From: JAJPKR01 sp050746125
Lineage (GTDB): Bacteria; Acidobacteriota; Terriglobia; Terriglobales; SCQP01
Length of the DNA: 64,000 nt
Assembly (NCBI GenBank): GCA_050746125.1
Contig: JBOGKX010000040.1
Location: 1-64,000, forward strand
Direction of reading: 5' to 3'
Shown here: positions 23,760-31,717 of the stretch, one piece after another
Layout: each line of letters begins with the position of its first letter
Position numbering within the stretch: position 1 is the first letter of the stretch
The notes under the pieces: generated by a model
The model's database searches: none
What the model was told of the DNA's origin: nothing
The model's input: only the letters and a program-made list of their open reading frames with translations
Position numbers and translations under genes: made by a program

Positions 23760-24866
23760 ATGAATAAATCGCGCTCTGGGAAAATATTCACCGCGGCTTT
23801 CGCGCTCGCGCTTACTTTCTTCAGCGTCCCTGTTGCGTCTCAACGGCACACTTCGGCACTCCGCGCAAATGATACCGAACTGATGATGCTTGGCACTGCG
23901 GGCGGTCCGCCATTGCGCAAGAATCGCTCCGAGCCGGCCACGCTGCTCAACGTCGATGGGCGGCCGTACTTAATCGACTGTGGCATTGGAACTGCCCGGC
24001 GCCTGGTCGAGGCTGGAATTCCATCGGAAACGATTGGAACGATCTTCTTTACCCACTTGCACCCGGACCATGATCTCGGCCTCGCTGACGTAATGGCCAA
24101 CGATTACTTCCACCTTGATCTCGCCTCCAACGCGCGGAAGATCAATATCTACGGGCCGCCGCAAACGAGCGAATTGGTCGACGCAGCCTTTCACTACATC
24201 AGCATGCCCTTTGAAGTGTTTGCCGCGGAGAAGCCCGGGTTCGAACTTGGCCGCCCCAGCCATGGCCTGACCAGTCCTTTTGTCGCCCACGAAATCGAAC
24301 ACGAGGGAATTGTTTACCGCGACGACAAAATTCAGATCACCGCCGTCGAAAATTCGCATTACGCGCTCATGCCGGCGCAGTTCCGCTCGCATTTTAAGTC
24401 ATACTCGTACCGTATCCAGACGCCCCACGGCGTCGTGGTATTCACCGGAGACACCGGTCCCAGCGATGCGGTCGTAAAACTTGCGATGGGCGCCGACGTG
24501 CTCGTTGCCGAAGTCGAGCCGAGTTTGGACGAGCTACGCGGGTTCATTGACCGGATGGCTGCCCGGAACCACTGGCCGCCTTTCCGCAAACAGGAGTTTG
24601 CGGCGCACATGGAGAAGGAACATCTCACCGTCGACAGCCTCGGTGAACTTGCCTCGAAAGCCCAAGTGCAATCGGTTCTCTTCTATCACTATGACCCGGA
24701 AAACAAAGCGGAGCAGCAGGCTCGGGTGGCTGCCATGAAGAAGCATTTTCACGGACCCGTTCTGGCGCCCATGGATCTGGACCGGTTCTGCCTGTCGAAG
24801 GACGAAGCGCAATCGGAGAAGTCTAAATTCGAATTGTGTCGGCAGAATATAACGGGCCAGGAGTAA
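23760..24866 (+). CDS. Exported metallo-beta-lactamase-fold hydrolase (RNase Z-like group)
   Basis: The 368-residue protein carries a signal peptide (to about residue 28) and an MBL-fold domain. The zinc motif is FFTHLHPDHDLGL near 100, further ligands are in ENSHYA and FTGDTGPSDAV, and the late histidine is in SVLFYHYDP. Overall order resembles RNase Z/arylsulfatase-like MBL enzymes, but export points to a small-molecule or ester substrate. Codon use and base composition are more AT-rich than neighbouring core genes, in line with its place in the tRNA-Pro island. A weak promoter (TATACT at 23697-23702) and AGAGGTGAG precede it. Confidence 0.88.
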   Translation: MNKSRSGKIFTAAFALALTFFSVPVASQRHTSALRANDTELMMLGTAGGPPLRKNRSEPATLLNVDGRPYLIDCGIGTARRLVEAGIPSETIGTIFFTHLHPDHDLGLADVMANDYFHLDLASNARKINIYGPPQTSELVDAAFHYISMPFEVFAAEKPGFELGRPSHGLTSPFVAHEIEHEGIVYRDDKIQITAVENSHYALMPAQFRSHFKSYSYRIQTPHGVVVFTGDTGPSDAVVKLAMGADVLVAEVEPSLDELRGFIDRMAARNHWPPFRKQEFAAHMEKEHLTVDSLGELASKAQVQSVLFYHYDPENKAEQQARVAAMKKHFHGPVLAPMDLDRFCLSKDEAQSEKSKFELCRQNITGQE

Positions 24867-24897
24867 GCACCGGGAGCTTAACGAAAGCAGCGCGAGA

Positions 24898-25205
24898 GTG
24901 CCGACCTTGTTGGTAGCGCATCGTCATTTCAGCTTCGATCCGCTCGGCCGCTTGACCAGCGAGACGAACCCGGAGTCGGGCACGACGAACTACACGTTCG
25001 ACAGAGCTTCGGCCTGCAGCTCGACCGGGAACGATGTTGGCAGCATGGTCGAGCGCAGCGGCGCGATGGCGACCGCCGACGTAACCTGCTATCTGCGCGA
25101 CGCGCTCGGCCGCGTTACCTCGATCACCTACCCGAGCGGGCAGTACGCCAGCGTCACGCCGGCCAAAATGTTTGTCTACGACTCGGCCACCGTGAACGGC
25201 GCGGC
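24898..25205 (+). pseudogene. RHS/YD-repeat protein fragment
   Basis: About 100 codons encode RHS-type repeats: FDPLGRLTSETNPESGTTNYTFD and LRDALGRVTSITYPSGQYASV, the YD-repeat pattern of large toxin-delivery proteins. Nothing before or after continues the repeats, and no signal, core or toxin tip is present. After about 25205 the frame runs into unrelated residues. It is a leftover of a much larger rhs gene. From 25206 to 25461 I see no gene. Confidence 0.7.
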
Positions 25206-25417
25206 GATGGCAGACCACGAGCATCGTCCGGGAACCGCCGGGAGAGTGGGGATTTGTGGCGGACCCGAGGCGAATTCCGCCTCCGGTGCGCCGCCGCTGT
25301 AAATCAGGCGCGCCAATCCGCGCCTAGCGGCGGCAACGGGCGTTCTCGGGATGGTCCCGATAGCGCGGTGGAACCAGCCCCATGGGCGTTCAGCCCACCG
25401 GGCGCCACCAATCGTTA

Positions 25418-25432
25418 CCGGCCGTCCCAACC
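25418..25432 (+). repeat. Imperfect copy of the tRNA-Pro 3' end (possible decayed att site)
   Basis: The 15 bases starting CCGGCCGTCCC match the 3' part of tRNA-Pro (23360-23374) at 14 of 15 positions, differing only at the acceptor-stem end (A for G). It lies about 2.06 kb downstream in the same orientation and would mark the other end of an integrated element. The match is short for an attachment site and could be chance in GC-rich DNA. Confidence 0.3.
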
Positions 25433-25461
25433 GTCCTCGCGCACGGGCGGCCCGCCAGTCG

Positions 25462-25480
25462 GTTATGGTATAACTGTTAT
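25462..25480 (+). promoter_or_regulatory. Probable operator/promoter of the toxin-antitoxin pair
   Basis: Three half-sites alternate in direction: GTTAT (25462-25466), ATAAC (25470-25474), GTTAT (25476-25480), spaced by three and one bases. TATAAC at 25469-25474 is a good -10 lying inside them, eight bases before the toxin start region. Arrays of short inverted half-sites are how ribbon-helix-helix antitoxins autorepress, so the downstream antitoxin is the likely ligand. No good -35 is seen. Confidence 0.5.
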
Positions 25481-25487
25481 CTGACCG

Positions 25488-25764
25488 ATGCGATTCTGCT
25501 TCGACGCCAGAAAGAGCCGGCAGTTGCGGTCGAATCCCAAGCGAGGCATCGGCTTCGAGGAGGCACGGAAGATCTTCTCTCGCCCCTATTACCTGGACCA
25601 GCGCACGGACGCTCCGGGGCAATTCCGAGCAACTGGCTGGGTAGGGGATCGGCTCTATTCGCTGATTTTCGAGGTTCGAGAGGATCGGGAAGGCGTATTA
25701 CCGGCTGGTGACGCTTTGGAAGGCCACAATGGAGGAACGGCGACTGTATGAAGAGCACTCATAA
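25488..25764 (+). pseudogene. brnT: BrnT-family toxin gene with a +1 frameshift
   Basis: The first about 65 codons encode a BrnT-like ribonuclease toxin: FCFDARKSRQLRSNPKRGIGFEEARKIFSRP, RATGWVGDRLYSLIFEVRED. Near 25682-25692 the family match jumps forward one base, where KAYYRLVTLWKATMEERRLYEE continues to a stop at 25764. As sequenced, the frame ends instead at 25751 with an unrelated tail. One extra base therefore separates the two halves: either an inactivating mutation or a sequencing error. The intact gene would overlap the antitoxin start by 17 bases, typical of brnTA-like operons. Confidence 0.75.
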
Positions 25765-26053
25765 GGAGAGCAAGGCGGAATCCGCCGAGGCGATTGCGCG
25801 CCGCGCCGAACGCGGCGAGGATGTCTCGCGTTTCTTTACCAACCGGGGGCGGATGATGAAGCGCATCCAACGAGTCAACGTCGACTTCGCCGCGCCCATG
25901 TTGAGCGAGCTAGACCGCGCCGCCGAGGAGATGAATATCAGCCGGCAGGCGGTCATAAAGACACTGGTCCGGCAAGCGCTCGACCAGCACTATCGAGCGC
26001 GCGCCGTCGCCCCCGGCCAATCCGCGCCGCAGCGCCAGTTCGCGAAGGCCTGA
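25748..26053 (+). CDS. Ribbon-helix-helix (BrnA/CopG-like) antitoxin
   Basis: A 101-residue protein. After a charged N-terminal helix, residues about 38-80 form a ribbon-helix-helix fold: KRIQRVNVDFAAPMLSELDRAAEEMNISRQAVIKTLVRQALDQHY. It lies immediately after and overlaps the BrnT-like toxin gene, the usual toxin-first order of brnT-brnA. It should neutralise the toxin and repress the operon at the half-site array upstream. Since the toxin appears frameshifted, the antitoxin may now be an orphan. Confidence 0.82.
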   Translation: MKSTHKESKAESAEAIARRAERGEDVSRFFTNRGRMMKRIQRVNVDFAAPMLSELDRAAEEMNISRQAVIKTLVRQALDQHYRARAVAPGQSAPQRQFAKA

Positions 26054-26086
26054 TGCTACACTTAATCGGGCTTTTTCAGCAGCCTG

Positions 26087-26446
26087 CTAGCGTTTTTTCA
26101 GCAGGCCGAGGATATCTTCGAGCTCGCGCCGCATCTTGGCCAGCGGCACGGGGCCGCCCGCGGCAAATCGCAGTTCCTCTTGCCGATCGTGCTTCTTGCG
26201 GCTCTTGAGTTGTTGCCGGGCGCCGGCGATGGTGAAGCCCTGCTCGTGCAGTAGGCTCTTGATCTCCAGCGCCAATTCCACCTCGCGACGCCGATACAGC
26301 CGCTGCCCGGTCGAGCTTTTGCCGGGCTTGAGGGCGGGAAACTCCGTTTCCCAAAAACGCAGCACATACGGCTCGACCCCGGCCATGCGCGCCACTTCTC
26401 CGATCCGAAAATAGAGCTTGTCGGGGATATGTGCGGTCGCGGGCAT
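26087..26446 (-). CDS. MerR-family transcriptional regulator
   Basis: The 119-residue protein starts with the winged helix-turn-helix FRIGEVARMAGVEPYVLRFWETEFP at about residues 13-37, then wing residues GQRLYRRREVE and the helix HEQGFTIAGARQQLKSR. The C-terminus is a short helix without cysteines, so no metal or redox sensing can be read from it. This form is a widespread, short MerR protein of unknown ligand, often found beside housekeeping genes. It diverges from the potassium channel gene across 107 bases. Confidence 0.87.
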   Translation of the reverse strand: MPATAHIPDKLYFRIGEVARMAGVEPYVLRFWETEFPALKPGKSSTGQRLYRRREVELALEIKSLLHEQGFTIAGARQQLKSRKKHDRQEELRFAAGGPVPLAKMRRELEDILGLLKKR

Positions 26447-26553
26447 CGGGAAGCACCGTAGGCGTATGGTAGGCGTGCTTCTCGGGCGGCGTCAACCACG
26501 CCGGCGCCCGTGCTGCCTTTTCTGCGCTGCGCTAGCATGGACTCATTCCTCCC

Positions 26554-27528
26554 ATGGCTCCCAAGGTTTACGATCCCGAGCAAGAGCAGCGCGATTTGGG
26601 CTTCGGATCGGTGCTCTCCAGCCAGCGGCGGCTGCGGCTGATCAATCGCGATGGCTCGTTCAATGTTGATGAGTACGGGCACAGCCCGTGGGCGCGGCTG
26701 GGTGGTTACCACGCTCTGCTCAACCTCTCGTGGGGCAACTTTTTTGCCCTCATCGCTGCCGCCTATCTCGTCTTCAATCTGGTCTTTGCCGGCGTTTATC
26801 TCCTCTGCGGTCCGGATGGTCTGCAAGGCGACGCCGGCACGGGGCGAGTGTGGCGGGCGTTCTTCTTCAGCGTCCATACCTCTTCGACGATTGGCTACGG
26901 CAACGTGGTTCCCCATGGGCTCGCCGCCAACCTGGTGGTCACGGCCGAGTCGCTGGTCGGCTTGTTGGCCTTCGCCTTTGCCGCCGGGCTGGTACTGGCC
27001 CGTTTTTCGCGGCCCGTGGCCGACATTATTTACAGCCGCAGCGCCGTCGTCGCGCCCTATCGCGGCATCGCCGCATTCGAATTTCGCGTCGTGAATCGGC
27101 GCGAGAACCAGTTGATCGAGTTGCAAGCGAAGGTGATGCTCAGCCGCTTCGAGGCTGACGGCACCGGCGCGCGACAGCGCCGCTACTATCCCCTGTCCCT
27201 CGAGCGCGACTCCGTCACTTTCTTTCCGCTGAACTGGACCGTCGTCCATCCCATCGACGAGACCAGCCCGCTGCGCGGTTGGACCCAAGAGCGGCTCTTG
27301 GAAGCCGAGGCGGAGTTCTTGGTCCTATTAAGTGCCGTCGACGAAACCTTCTCGCAAACCGTCCACAGCCGCTCCTCCTATACCGCCGACGAGATCGTTT
27401 GGGGGGCGAAGTTCGCTCCATTGGTGCTTCCGACTCAAGATGGCCAACTGCGAGTGGATTGGCATCGGTTCCATCGCGTCGAGCCGGCCGAACTGAAAAT
27501 CGAGGAGCGCATCGTTGCCGCCCCTTAG
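26554..27528 (+). CDS. Inward-rectifier-type (KirBac) potassium channel
   Basis: The 324-residue protein has the bacterial Kir layout: a slide helix (about 44-58), outer helix TM1 (61-85), pore helix with selectivity filter TIGYG at residues 112-116, inner helix TM2 (about 128-152), and a C-terminal immunoglobulin-like cytoplasmic domain beginning FSRPVADIIYSRSAVVAPY. The PVADI segment after TM2 is a Kir hallmark. It should form a tetramer in the inner membrane. The end overlaps the next gene by 14 bases. Confidence 0.93.
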   Translation: MAPKVYDPEQEQRDLGFGSVLSSQRRLRLINRDGSFNVDEYGHSPWARLGGYHALLNLSWGNFFALIAAAYLVFNLVFAGVYLLCGPDGLQGDAGTGRVWRAFFFSVHTSSTIGYGNVVPHGLAANLVVTAESLVGLLAFAFAAGLVLARFSRPVADIIYSRSAVVAPYRGIAAFEFRVVNRRENQLIELQAKVMLSRFEADGTGARQRRYYPLSLERDSVTFFPLNWTVVHPIDETSPLRGWTQERLLEAEAEFLVLLSAVDETFSQTVHSRSSYTADEIVWGAKFAPLVLPTQDGQLRVDWHRFHRVEPAELKIEERIVAAP

Positions 27529-28561
27529 CCGAAAGCCCCATCCGCTCCGGCAGGTGCTGCTGCTTGACGCCGGCGCCACCCACACGCGTGCCTTGGTCGC
27601 CGCTACCGACGGCACCGTTCTCGGTCGCGGCGCCGCCGGCGCCGGCAATCGCATGGCGGTCGGCGCGCGGGCGGCGGAGCAGTTACGCGCCGCAGCGCGC
27701 GCCGCCTTGCGCGATGCCGGCGTGCGCGGTGGCACCGTAGCCGCATGGGTGGCGGGGGCGGCCGGCATCGGCTTCGACGGCGCCGGCCGCGAAGAGGTGG
27801 CCAAGGTGCTTTGCCGCTTGCTGCCGCAGGGACGTGGCCGGGTGGAGAGCGACGTGCGGCTGGCTCTCGAAGGCGCATTGGGCGGCGCTGCCGGCCAGCC
27901 TCGTCCTCGCGTAATTGTCGTCTGTGGCACCGGCTCGATCGTCCTCGGCCAGGGCCAACGCCCGGCCACCGCGCGCGCCGGTGGCTGGGGCTGGTTGCTC
28001 GGCGACGAAGGCAGCGGTCAATGGATCGGCCGCCAAGCCCTCGCCGCCGCCGCCCGCGCCTTCGATGGCAGCGGTCCGCCGACGGTGTTGGCGGCGCGGG
28101 TGCGCCGCGCCTTGCGGCTGCCCTCGCTCGCAGGCCTTGCCGCCGCCGTCTATCGCCCCCTGCTCACCCCCGCGCAGTTGGGGGCCCTGGCTCCGGCTGT
28201 CTTGCGCGCCGCCGCCGGTGGCGATGCCGTCGCCCGCGGCATCGTGCGCAGCGGCATGGCCGCTTTGGCCGGGCAAGTAGTCGCGGTGATCCGCCAATTG
28301 CGCGCTCGCGAGCCGCGCCTGCTTTCGCCCGCGCTGGTGGCGCCGGCGGGTTCGGTGTTTCGCGCCGGCGAGATCGTGCTCGCGCCGTTGCGCGAAGAGT
28401 TGCGGCGGCAGGCCCGCGCCGCCGGCGCCGGCGCCATCGAATGGGTCGCGCCCGAGTTGCCGCCCCTCGGCGGCGCTTATCGCCTCGCTCTGCGTGAACT
28501 CGGCCTCGAACCCTCGCCTCCGGCTCTGGGCCGGCTGTGCCGCGCCCTGCGTGGCGGCTGA
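27515..28561 (+). CDS. BadF/BcrA-type ATPase, N-acetylglucosamine-kinase-like
   Basis: A 348-residue ASKHA-fold kinase. Phosphate loops are LLLDAGATHTRALVA (about 15-29) and VVCGTGSIVLGQ (about 133-144), and the sugar/adenosine segment is GGWGWLLGDEGSGQWIGRQAL, the motif of GlcNAc kinases. It starts with TTG at 27515, supported by GAGGAG seven bases upstream inside the channel gene. A role in amino-sugar salvage (cell-wall recycling) is likely but not certain, since the family also includes 2-hydroxyglutaryl-CoA dehydratase activators. The conserved cysteines of those activators are not evident. Confidence 0.82.
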   Translation: MPPLSRKPHPLRQVLLLDAGATHTRALVAATDGTVLGRGAAGAGNRMAVGARAAEQLRAAARAALRDAGVRGGTVAAWVAGAAGIGFDGAGREEVAKVLCRLLPQGRGRVESDVRLALEGALGGAAGQPRPRVIVVCGTGSIVLGQGQRPATARAGGWGWLLGDEGSGQWIGRQALAAAARAFDGSGPPTVLAARVRRALRLPSLAGLAAAVYRPLLTPAQLGALAPAVLRAAAGGDAVARGIVRSGMAALAGQVVAVIRQLRAREPRLLSPALVAPAGSVFRAGEIVLAPLREELRRQARAAGAGAIEWVAPELPPLGGAYRLALRELGLEPSPPALGRLCRALRGG

Positions 28562-28579
28562 AGTTCGTTCCAAGCGCGT

Positions 28580-29323
28580 ATGTCCGTCGCCGCGATTTAC
28601 GATATCCACGCCAACCTTCCCGCCCTTCAGGCGGTGCTCGCCGAGGTGCGCTCGGCGCGAGTGGAGCGCCTCGTGGTCGGTGGTGATGTCTTGCCCGGTC
28701 CCATGCCTTGCGAAACGCTGGCTGCTCTATTCGACCTCGAGATTCCGGTCCAGTTCATTCAAGGCAATGGCGACCGCGCGGTAGTCGAAGAGGCCCAAGG
28801 CGTCGATAGCGGGGCGCTGCCGGAAGCCGCGCGCGACGTTGTGCGCTGGGTGGCACGGCACCTCCCGCCCGAAAGCGTGCGGCGCGTGGCCGCCTGGCCC
28901 AAGTCGCTGCGTGCCGCGGTTCCCGGTTTGGGCGACGTGCTTTTTTGTCACGCCACGCCGCGCAGCGATACTGAAATCTTTACCCGTCTGACGCCACCCG
29001 AGCGCGTTCTGCCGGCCTTGGTGGAAATCGATGCGGCCACCGTCGTCTGCGGTCACACCCATATGCAGTTCGACCGCCGGATTGGCTCCATTCGCGTCGT
29101 CAACGCCGGCAGCGTGGGCATGCCCCACGGCCAGCCGGGCGCGCACTGGCTGTTGCTCGGGCCGGAGATTGCGTTCCGCCGCACGCCCTACGACTTCGCG
29201 GCTGCCGCTGCTCGCATTCAGGCCAGCGAATATCCGCAAGCTGAGGACTTCGCCGCCCGTGCCATCCTGCACCCGCGCTCGGAAAGCGAGATGCTCGCCA
29301 CCTTCGCCAAAATCTCGATGTAA
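28580..29323 (+). CDS. Metallophosphoesterase (YfcE-like phosphodiesterase)
   Basis: A 247-residue calcineurin-type enzyme with all metal motifs in order: YDIHANLPAL near residue 7, VVGGDVLPGP near 32, FIQGNGDRAV near 59, FCHATPRSD near 119 and VVCGHTHMQF near 155. The final ligand is followed by VVNAGSVGMP. The protein hydrolyses phosphodiester or phosphomonoester bonds in the cytoplasm. The physiological substrate is unknown. It follows the sugar kinase by 18 bases and is probably in its operon. About 200 bases after it contain no gene. Confidence 0.9.
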   Translation: MSVAAIYDIHANLPALQAVLAEVRSARVERLVVGGDVLPGPMPCETLAALFDLEIPVQFIQGNGDRAVVEEAQGVDSGALPEAARDVVRWVARHLPPESVRRVAAWPKSLRAAVPGLGDVLFCHATPRSDTEIFTRLTPPERVLPALVEIDAATVVCGHTHMQFDRRIGSIRVVNAGSVGMPHGQPGAHWLLLGPEIAFRRTPYDFAAAAARIQASEYPQAEDFAARAILHPRSESEMLATFAKISM

Positions 29324-29524
29324 ACTCCCCATCCCGATATTGGCGGCAACTTGGAGAGGTCCTGAGCGCGTCGGGCCTCCCTGGCTGGCCCTTCGCGGTC
29401 GTTCCGCGGCCGCGACCTTCGGGAGCGGCATCCCAAATATGGGCGGCCCTGCCGCTTTTGCCCCATTCATCGGCTGCCGCTTTGCCGCCCCGGCCCTTTC
29501 CGCCGCCGAGCGTAAACTGGGCTC

Positions 29525-30421
29525 ATGAGTATCGCCAATCAGAGTGTCAAGCAAGCGCGGCGCATCCGGCCCCGCAACGTCGCCAAGCTGGCGGAACGTA
29601 AATTTACGCTCTTGGTCATTGGCGACGGCGTGGCCGATCGCGACGAACTGGTGGCGTTTTTCGTACCCGTCGAGCTGGCCGCCCCCGAGCGCGATTATGC
29701 CCTGGCCTGCTTGGATGCGGTCGATGCCGCCGATCCCAGGATCGCGGATTTCGCCCGCGCCGCCGATGTCGTCGTGGTTACGCCTCGCGCCCGCAACCTG
29801 CCCATGGCGCTGCCGGTCGAGGCCGACTTGCTGGATCCCCAGGCGCCTAATGCCGGTGTCGCCACGCTGCTGCGCCGCCATGCTAACTTGCTGCTCGCGT
29901 TGAGCCGCCGCTTTCCTCGCCTGCGCGCCGCCGCCGCCGCGGTTCTGATCCAAAACGCCGCCATGCGCAATGCCGCCATTGCCGCCCTAAGCGCGATGCC
30001 CGAAGTTGTGCCCACGCCCCTCGGGTTGGTTTGGGCGGCGGGCGAGTTTGCCTCCGACACCGTGCTTTTGACTTCCAACCAGATTCGCTTGGCGTTGCAG
30101 TTGGCGGCGATTCAAGGCGAGTCGGTGGGCTGGCTGAACCAGTCGGGGGATATCTTGTTGATTCTCGGCGGTGCCTTTGGCTGGCGCGCCTTGGCTCGCA
30201 CCTTAGTCTCCCTCGTCCCCGCCGGCGTCGGACTGGCCGCCAAGAGCAGCATCGCCTATGGTGGCACCGTGGCCGTCGGCCGTTTTTTGTGGCGCCGAGC
30301 CGAGCCACGCCCGTGGCTTGTGCCCCGGCCCGCTCCGCGCGTCGTGCTCGAACGTAGCGGTCGTGGACGCTGGCGCGCTCGGCCGCTGCCGAATCTGGCG
30401 CAACGCACCGCCAGTATGTGA
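29525..30421 (+). CDS. DUF697/YcjF-like membrane protein of unknown function
   Basis: A 298-residue protein. The first about 80 residues form an alpha/beta domain (KFTLLVIGDGVADRDELVAFFV, AADVVVVTPRARNL) reminiscent of a degenerate nucleotide-binding domain without a P-loop. Residues about 140-265 match the DUF697 pattern: NAAMRNAAIAALSAMPEVVPTPLGLVWAAG, NQIRLALQLAAIQGE, then hydrophobic ILLILGGAFGWRALARTLVSLVP and GLAAKSSIAYGGTVAVGRFL. A Trp/Arg/Pro-rich basic tail follows. DUF697 proteins are often linked to GTPases and cell-surface functions; no GTPase gene is adjacent. Confidence 0.7.
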   Translation: MSIANQSVKQARRIRPRNVAKLAERKFTLLVIGDGVADRDELVAFFVPVELAAPERDYALACLDAVDAADPRIADFARAADVVVVTPRARNLPMALPVEADLLDPQAPNAGVATLLRRHANLLLALSRRFPRLRAAAAAVLIQNAAMRNAAIAALSAMPEVVPTPLGLVWAAGEFASDTVLLTSNQIRLALQLAAIQGESVGWLNQSGDILLILGGAFGWRALARTLVSLVPAGVGLAAKSSIAYGGTVAVGRFLWRRAEPRPWLVPRPAPRVVLERSGRGRWRARPLPNLAQRTASM

Positions 30422-30515
30422 GCGCCACGCCTGCGATTGCATTTCGCCTCCCGCGGCGCATACTACTTAAGCAAGGGAAGGCCGCAGCCGGCTGCGTTCG
30501 GCTGCGCGGAATTCC

Positions 30516-31562
30516 ATGCACCTTCACTTCACCGTTCAGGTTCCGAAATCTCCAAGCCTCGAAAGTCAGATCCAGCGTCTCCGGCAAAAAATCGAGCGCC
30601 TGCTGATCGTGTTTCAACCCGACCTCGTGCAGTTGCGCGGGCGGCTGGCGCGCGGATCGGTGCGCGAAGGCGTCCAGTGTGCACTCAATTTGCACCTGCC
30701 GACTGGCCAACTCGCCTGCGATGAAACTGCCGCCAATGCCCAACTCGCGCTACGGCTGGCCGGCAATGAACTGGTCGGGCAGGTCAAGAAGCATAAGCAG
30801 CGGCTCCATCGCGAGCAGCGCTCCAGCGGCCATCTCACCGTCCGGACCATGCCCGCCGCCGAAGAACTGTCACCCGCTCCACCCAGCCGCGAGGCTGAGC
30901 GCCGCGACCTCTCCGTCTATATCGCGGCCAACGTGGACCGGTTGCGCCGCTTCGTGGCCCGCCAACTGCGGCTGCGCGAGCGTTGGGGACACATGCGCCC
31001 CGGGCAACTGGACGAGCGCGAAGTATTGGACGAGATGATCGCCGATGCCCTGGCCACTCCCGATGGCAACCACCCGCAACCGCCGCGCTGGTTCTACCTG
31101 CTGGCCGTCGAGGCCATCCAGCGCTTGGCCGGCCAGAGCGATCAGCACTATTTTGGCGAGACCAGCGACTCGCTCGACCGCGAGTTGACGGAGGGCGAAA
31201 TTCGCCGCGAGGAGCAGGAATACGAGGCCTTTGCCGCCTCCGAGCAACCGGAGCTGGCTGATATCATTCCCGACCCATCCGCCGCCACCCCCGAGGATGT
31301 CGCCTACTCCAACGAAGTCGTGACCTTGCTGCAAGTCGCTCTCGATCGCTTGCCGCCCCGCCAGCGCGAGGACCTCGCGCTTTTCGCCATTGAAGGGTTC
31401 ACCCTCGAGGAGCTGGCAATGCTTTCCCGCCGCCCGCCCGAGGAGGTGCGCCGCGATCTGAGCCAAGCCAATGATCATTTGGCGCGGCAGCAAGACATCC
31501 CCGGCGAATTGCGGCAAATCCTGGTTGAGCAGACCCGCAAGCGGCTGCGCGACGTCGCCTAA
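30516..31562 (+). CDS. Fusion of ribosome hibernation factor (HPF/RaiA) domain with sigma-70-like domains
   Basis: The 348-residue protein has two parts. Residues 1-105 resemble HPF/YfiA: QIQRLRQKIERLLIVF, then a strand-rich segment and AANAQLALRLAGNELVGQVKKHKQRLHRE, the helix that closes the HPF fold. Residues about 125-345 resemble a sigma-70/ECF protein: a region-2-like helical bundle (DRLRRFVARQLRLRERWG to WFYLLAVEAIQRLAG), an acidic linker, and region 4 VALDRLPPRQREDLALFAIEGFTLEELAMLSRRPPEEV at about 273-312. The long acidic linker and weak region 2 raise doubt about true promoter recognition. It could link stationary-phase ribosome status with transcription. No anti-sigma gene is adjacent. 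Confidence 0.72.
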   Translation: MHLHFTVQVPKSPSLESQIQRLRQKIERLLIVFQPDLVQLRGRLARGSVREGVQCALNLHLPTGQLACDETAANAQLALRLAGNELVGQVKKHKQRLHREQRSSGHLTVRTMPAAEELSPAPPSREAERRDLSVYIAANVDRLRRFVARQLRLRERWGHMRPGQLDEREVLDEMIADALATPDGNHPQPPRWFYLLAVEAIQRLAGQSDQHYFGETSDSLDRELTEGEIRREEQEYEAFAASEQPELADIIPDPSAATPEDVAYSNEVVTLLQVALDRLPPRQREDLALFAIEGFTLEELAMLSRRPPEEVRRDLSQANDHLARQQDIPGELRQILVEQTRKRLRDVA

Positions 31563-31581
31563 TTGAAGCCGCGTGCTGAGC

Positions 31582-31621
31582 CGGCCCTGGCCGAAAGGCC
31601 AGGGCCGCGCCTGGCCTTTTT
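31582..31621 (+). terminator. Intrinsic terminator with an overlapping alternative hairpin
   Basis: The terminator stem is GGCCAGG (31597-31603) with CCTGGCC (31610-31616), loop of six, followed by five Ts. Upstream, 31582-31592 can pair perfectly over 11 bases with 31597-31607 across a GAAA loop. This uses the left arm of the terminator and excludes it. The arrangement ends the HPF-sigma gene and resembles an attenuator ahead of the lytic transglycosylase gene. Confidence 0.7.
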
Positions 31622-31717
31622 GCCCGATTGACCGGCTGCAAATTGCCACGCTAGCATGAGGTACAACACTCGCCGCGGCGCGAGTGCTTCTCAGGGCCTC
31701 TCCGGCCTTCTCCTGTC

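Noticed and set aside
25206..25487. Possible continuation of the RHS fragment or a separate small gene
   Set aside because: The residues after 25205 do not continue the repeats and no ribosome binding site or family match was seen. Only the att-like repeat and operator were kept.
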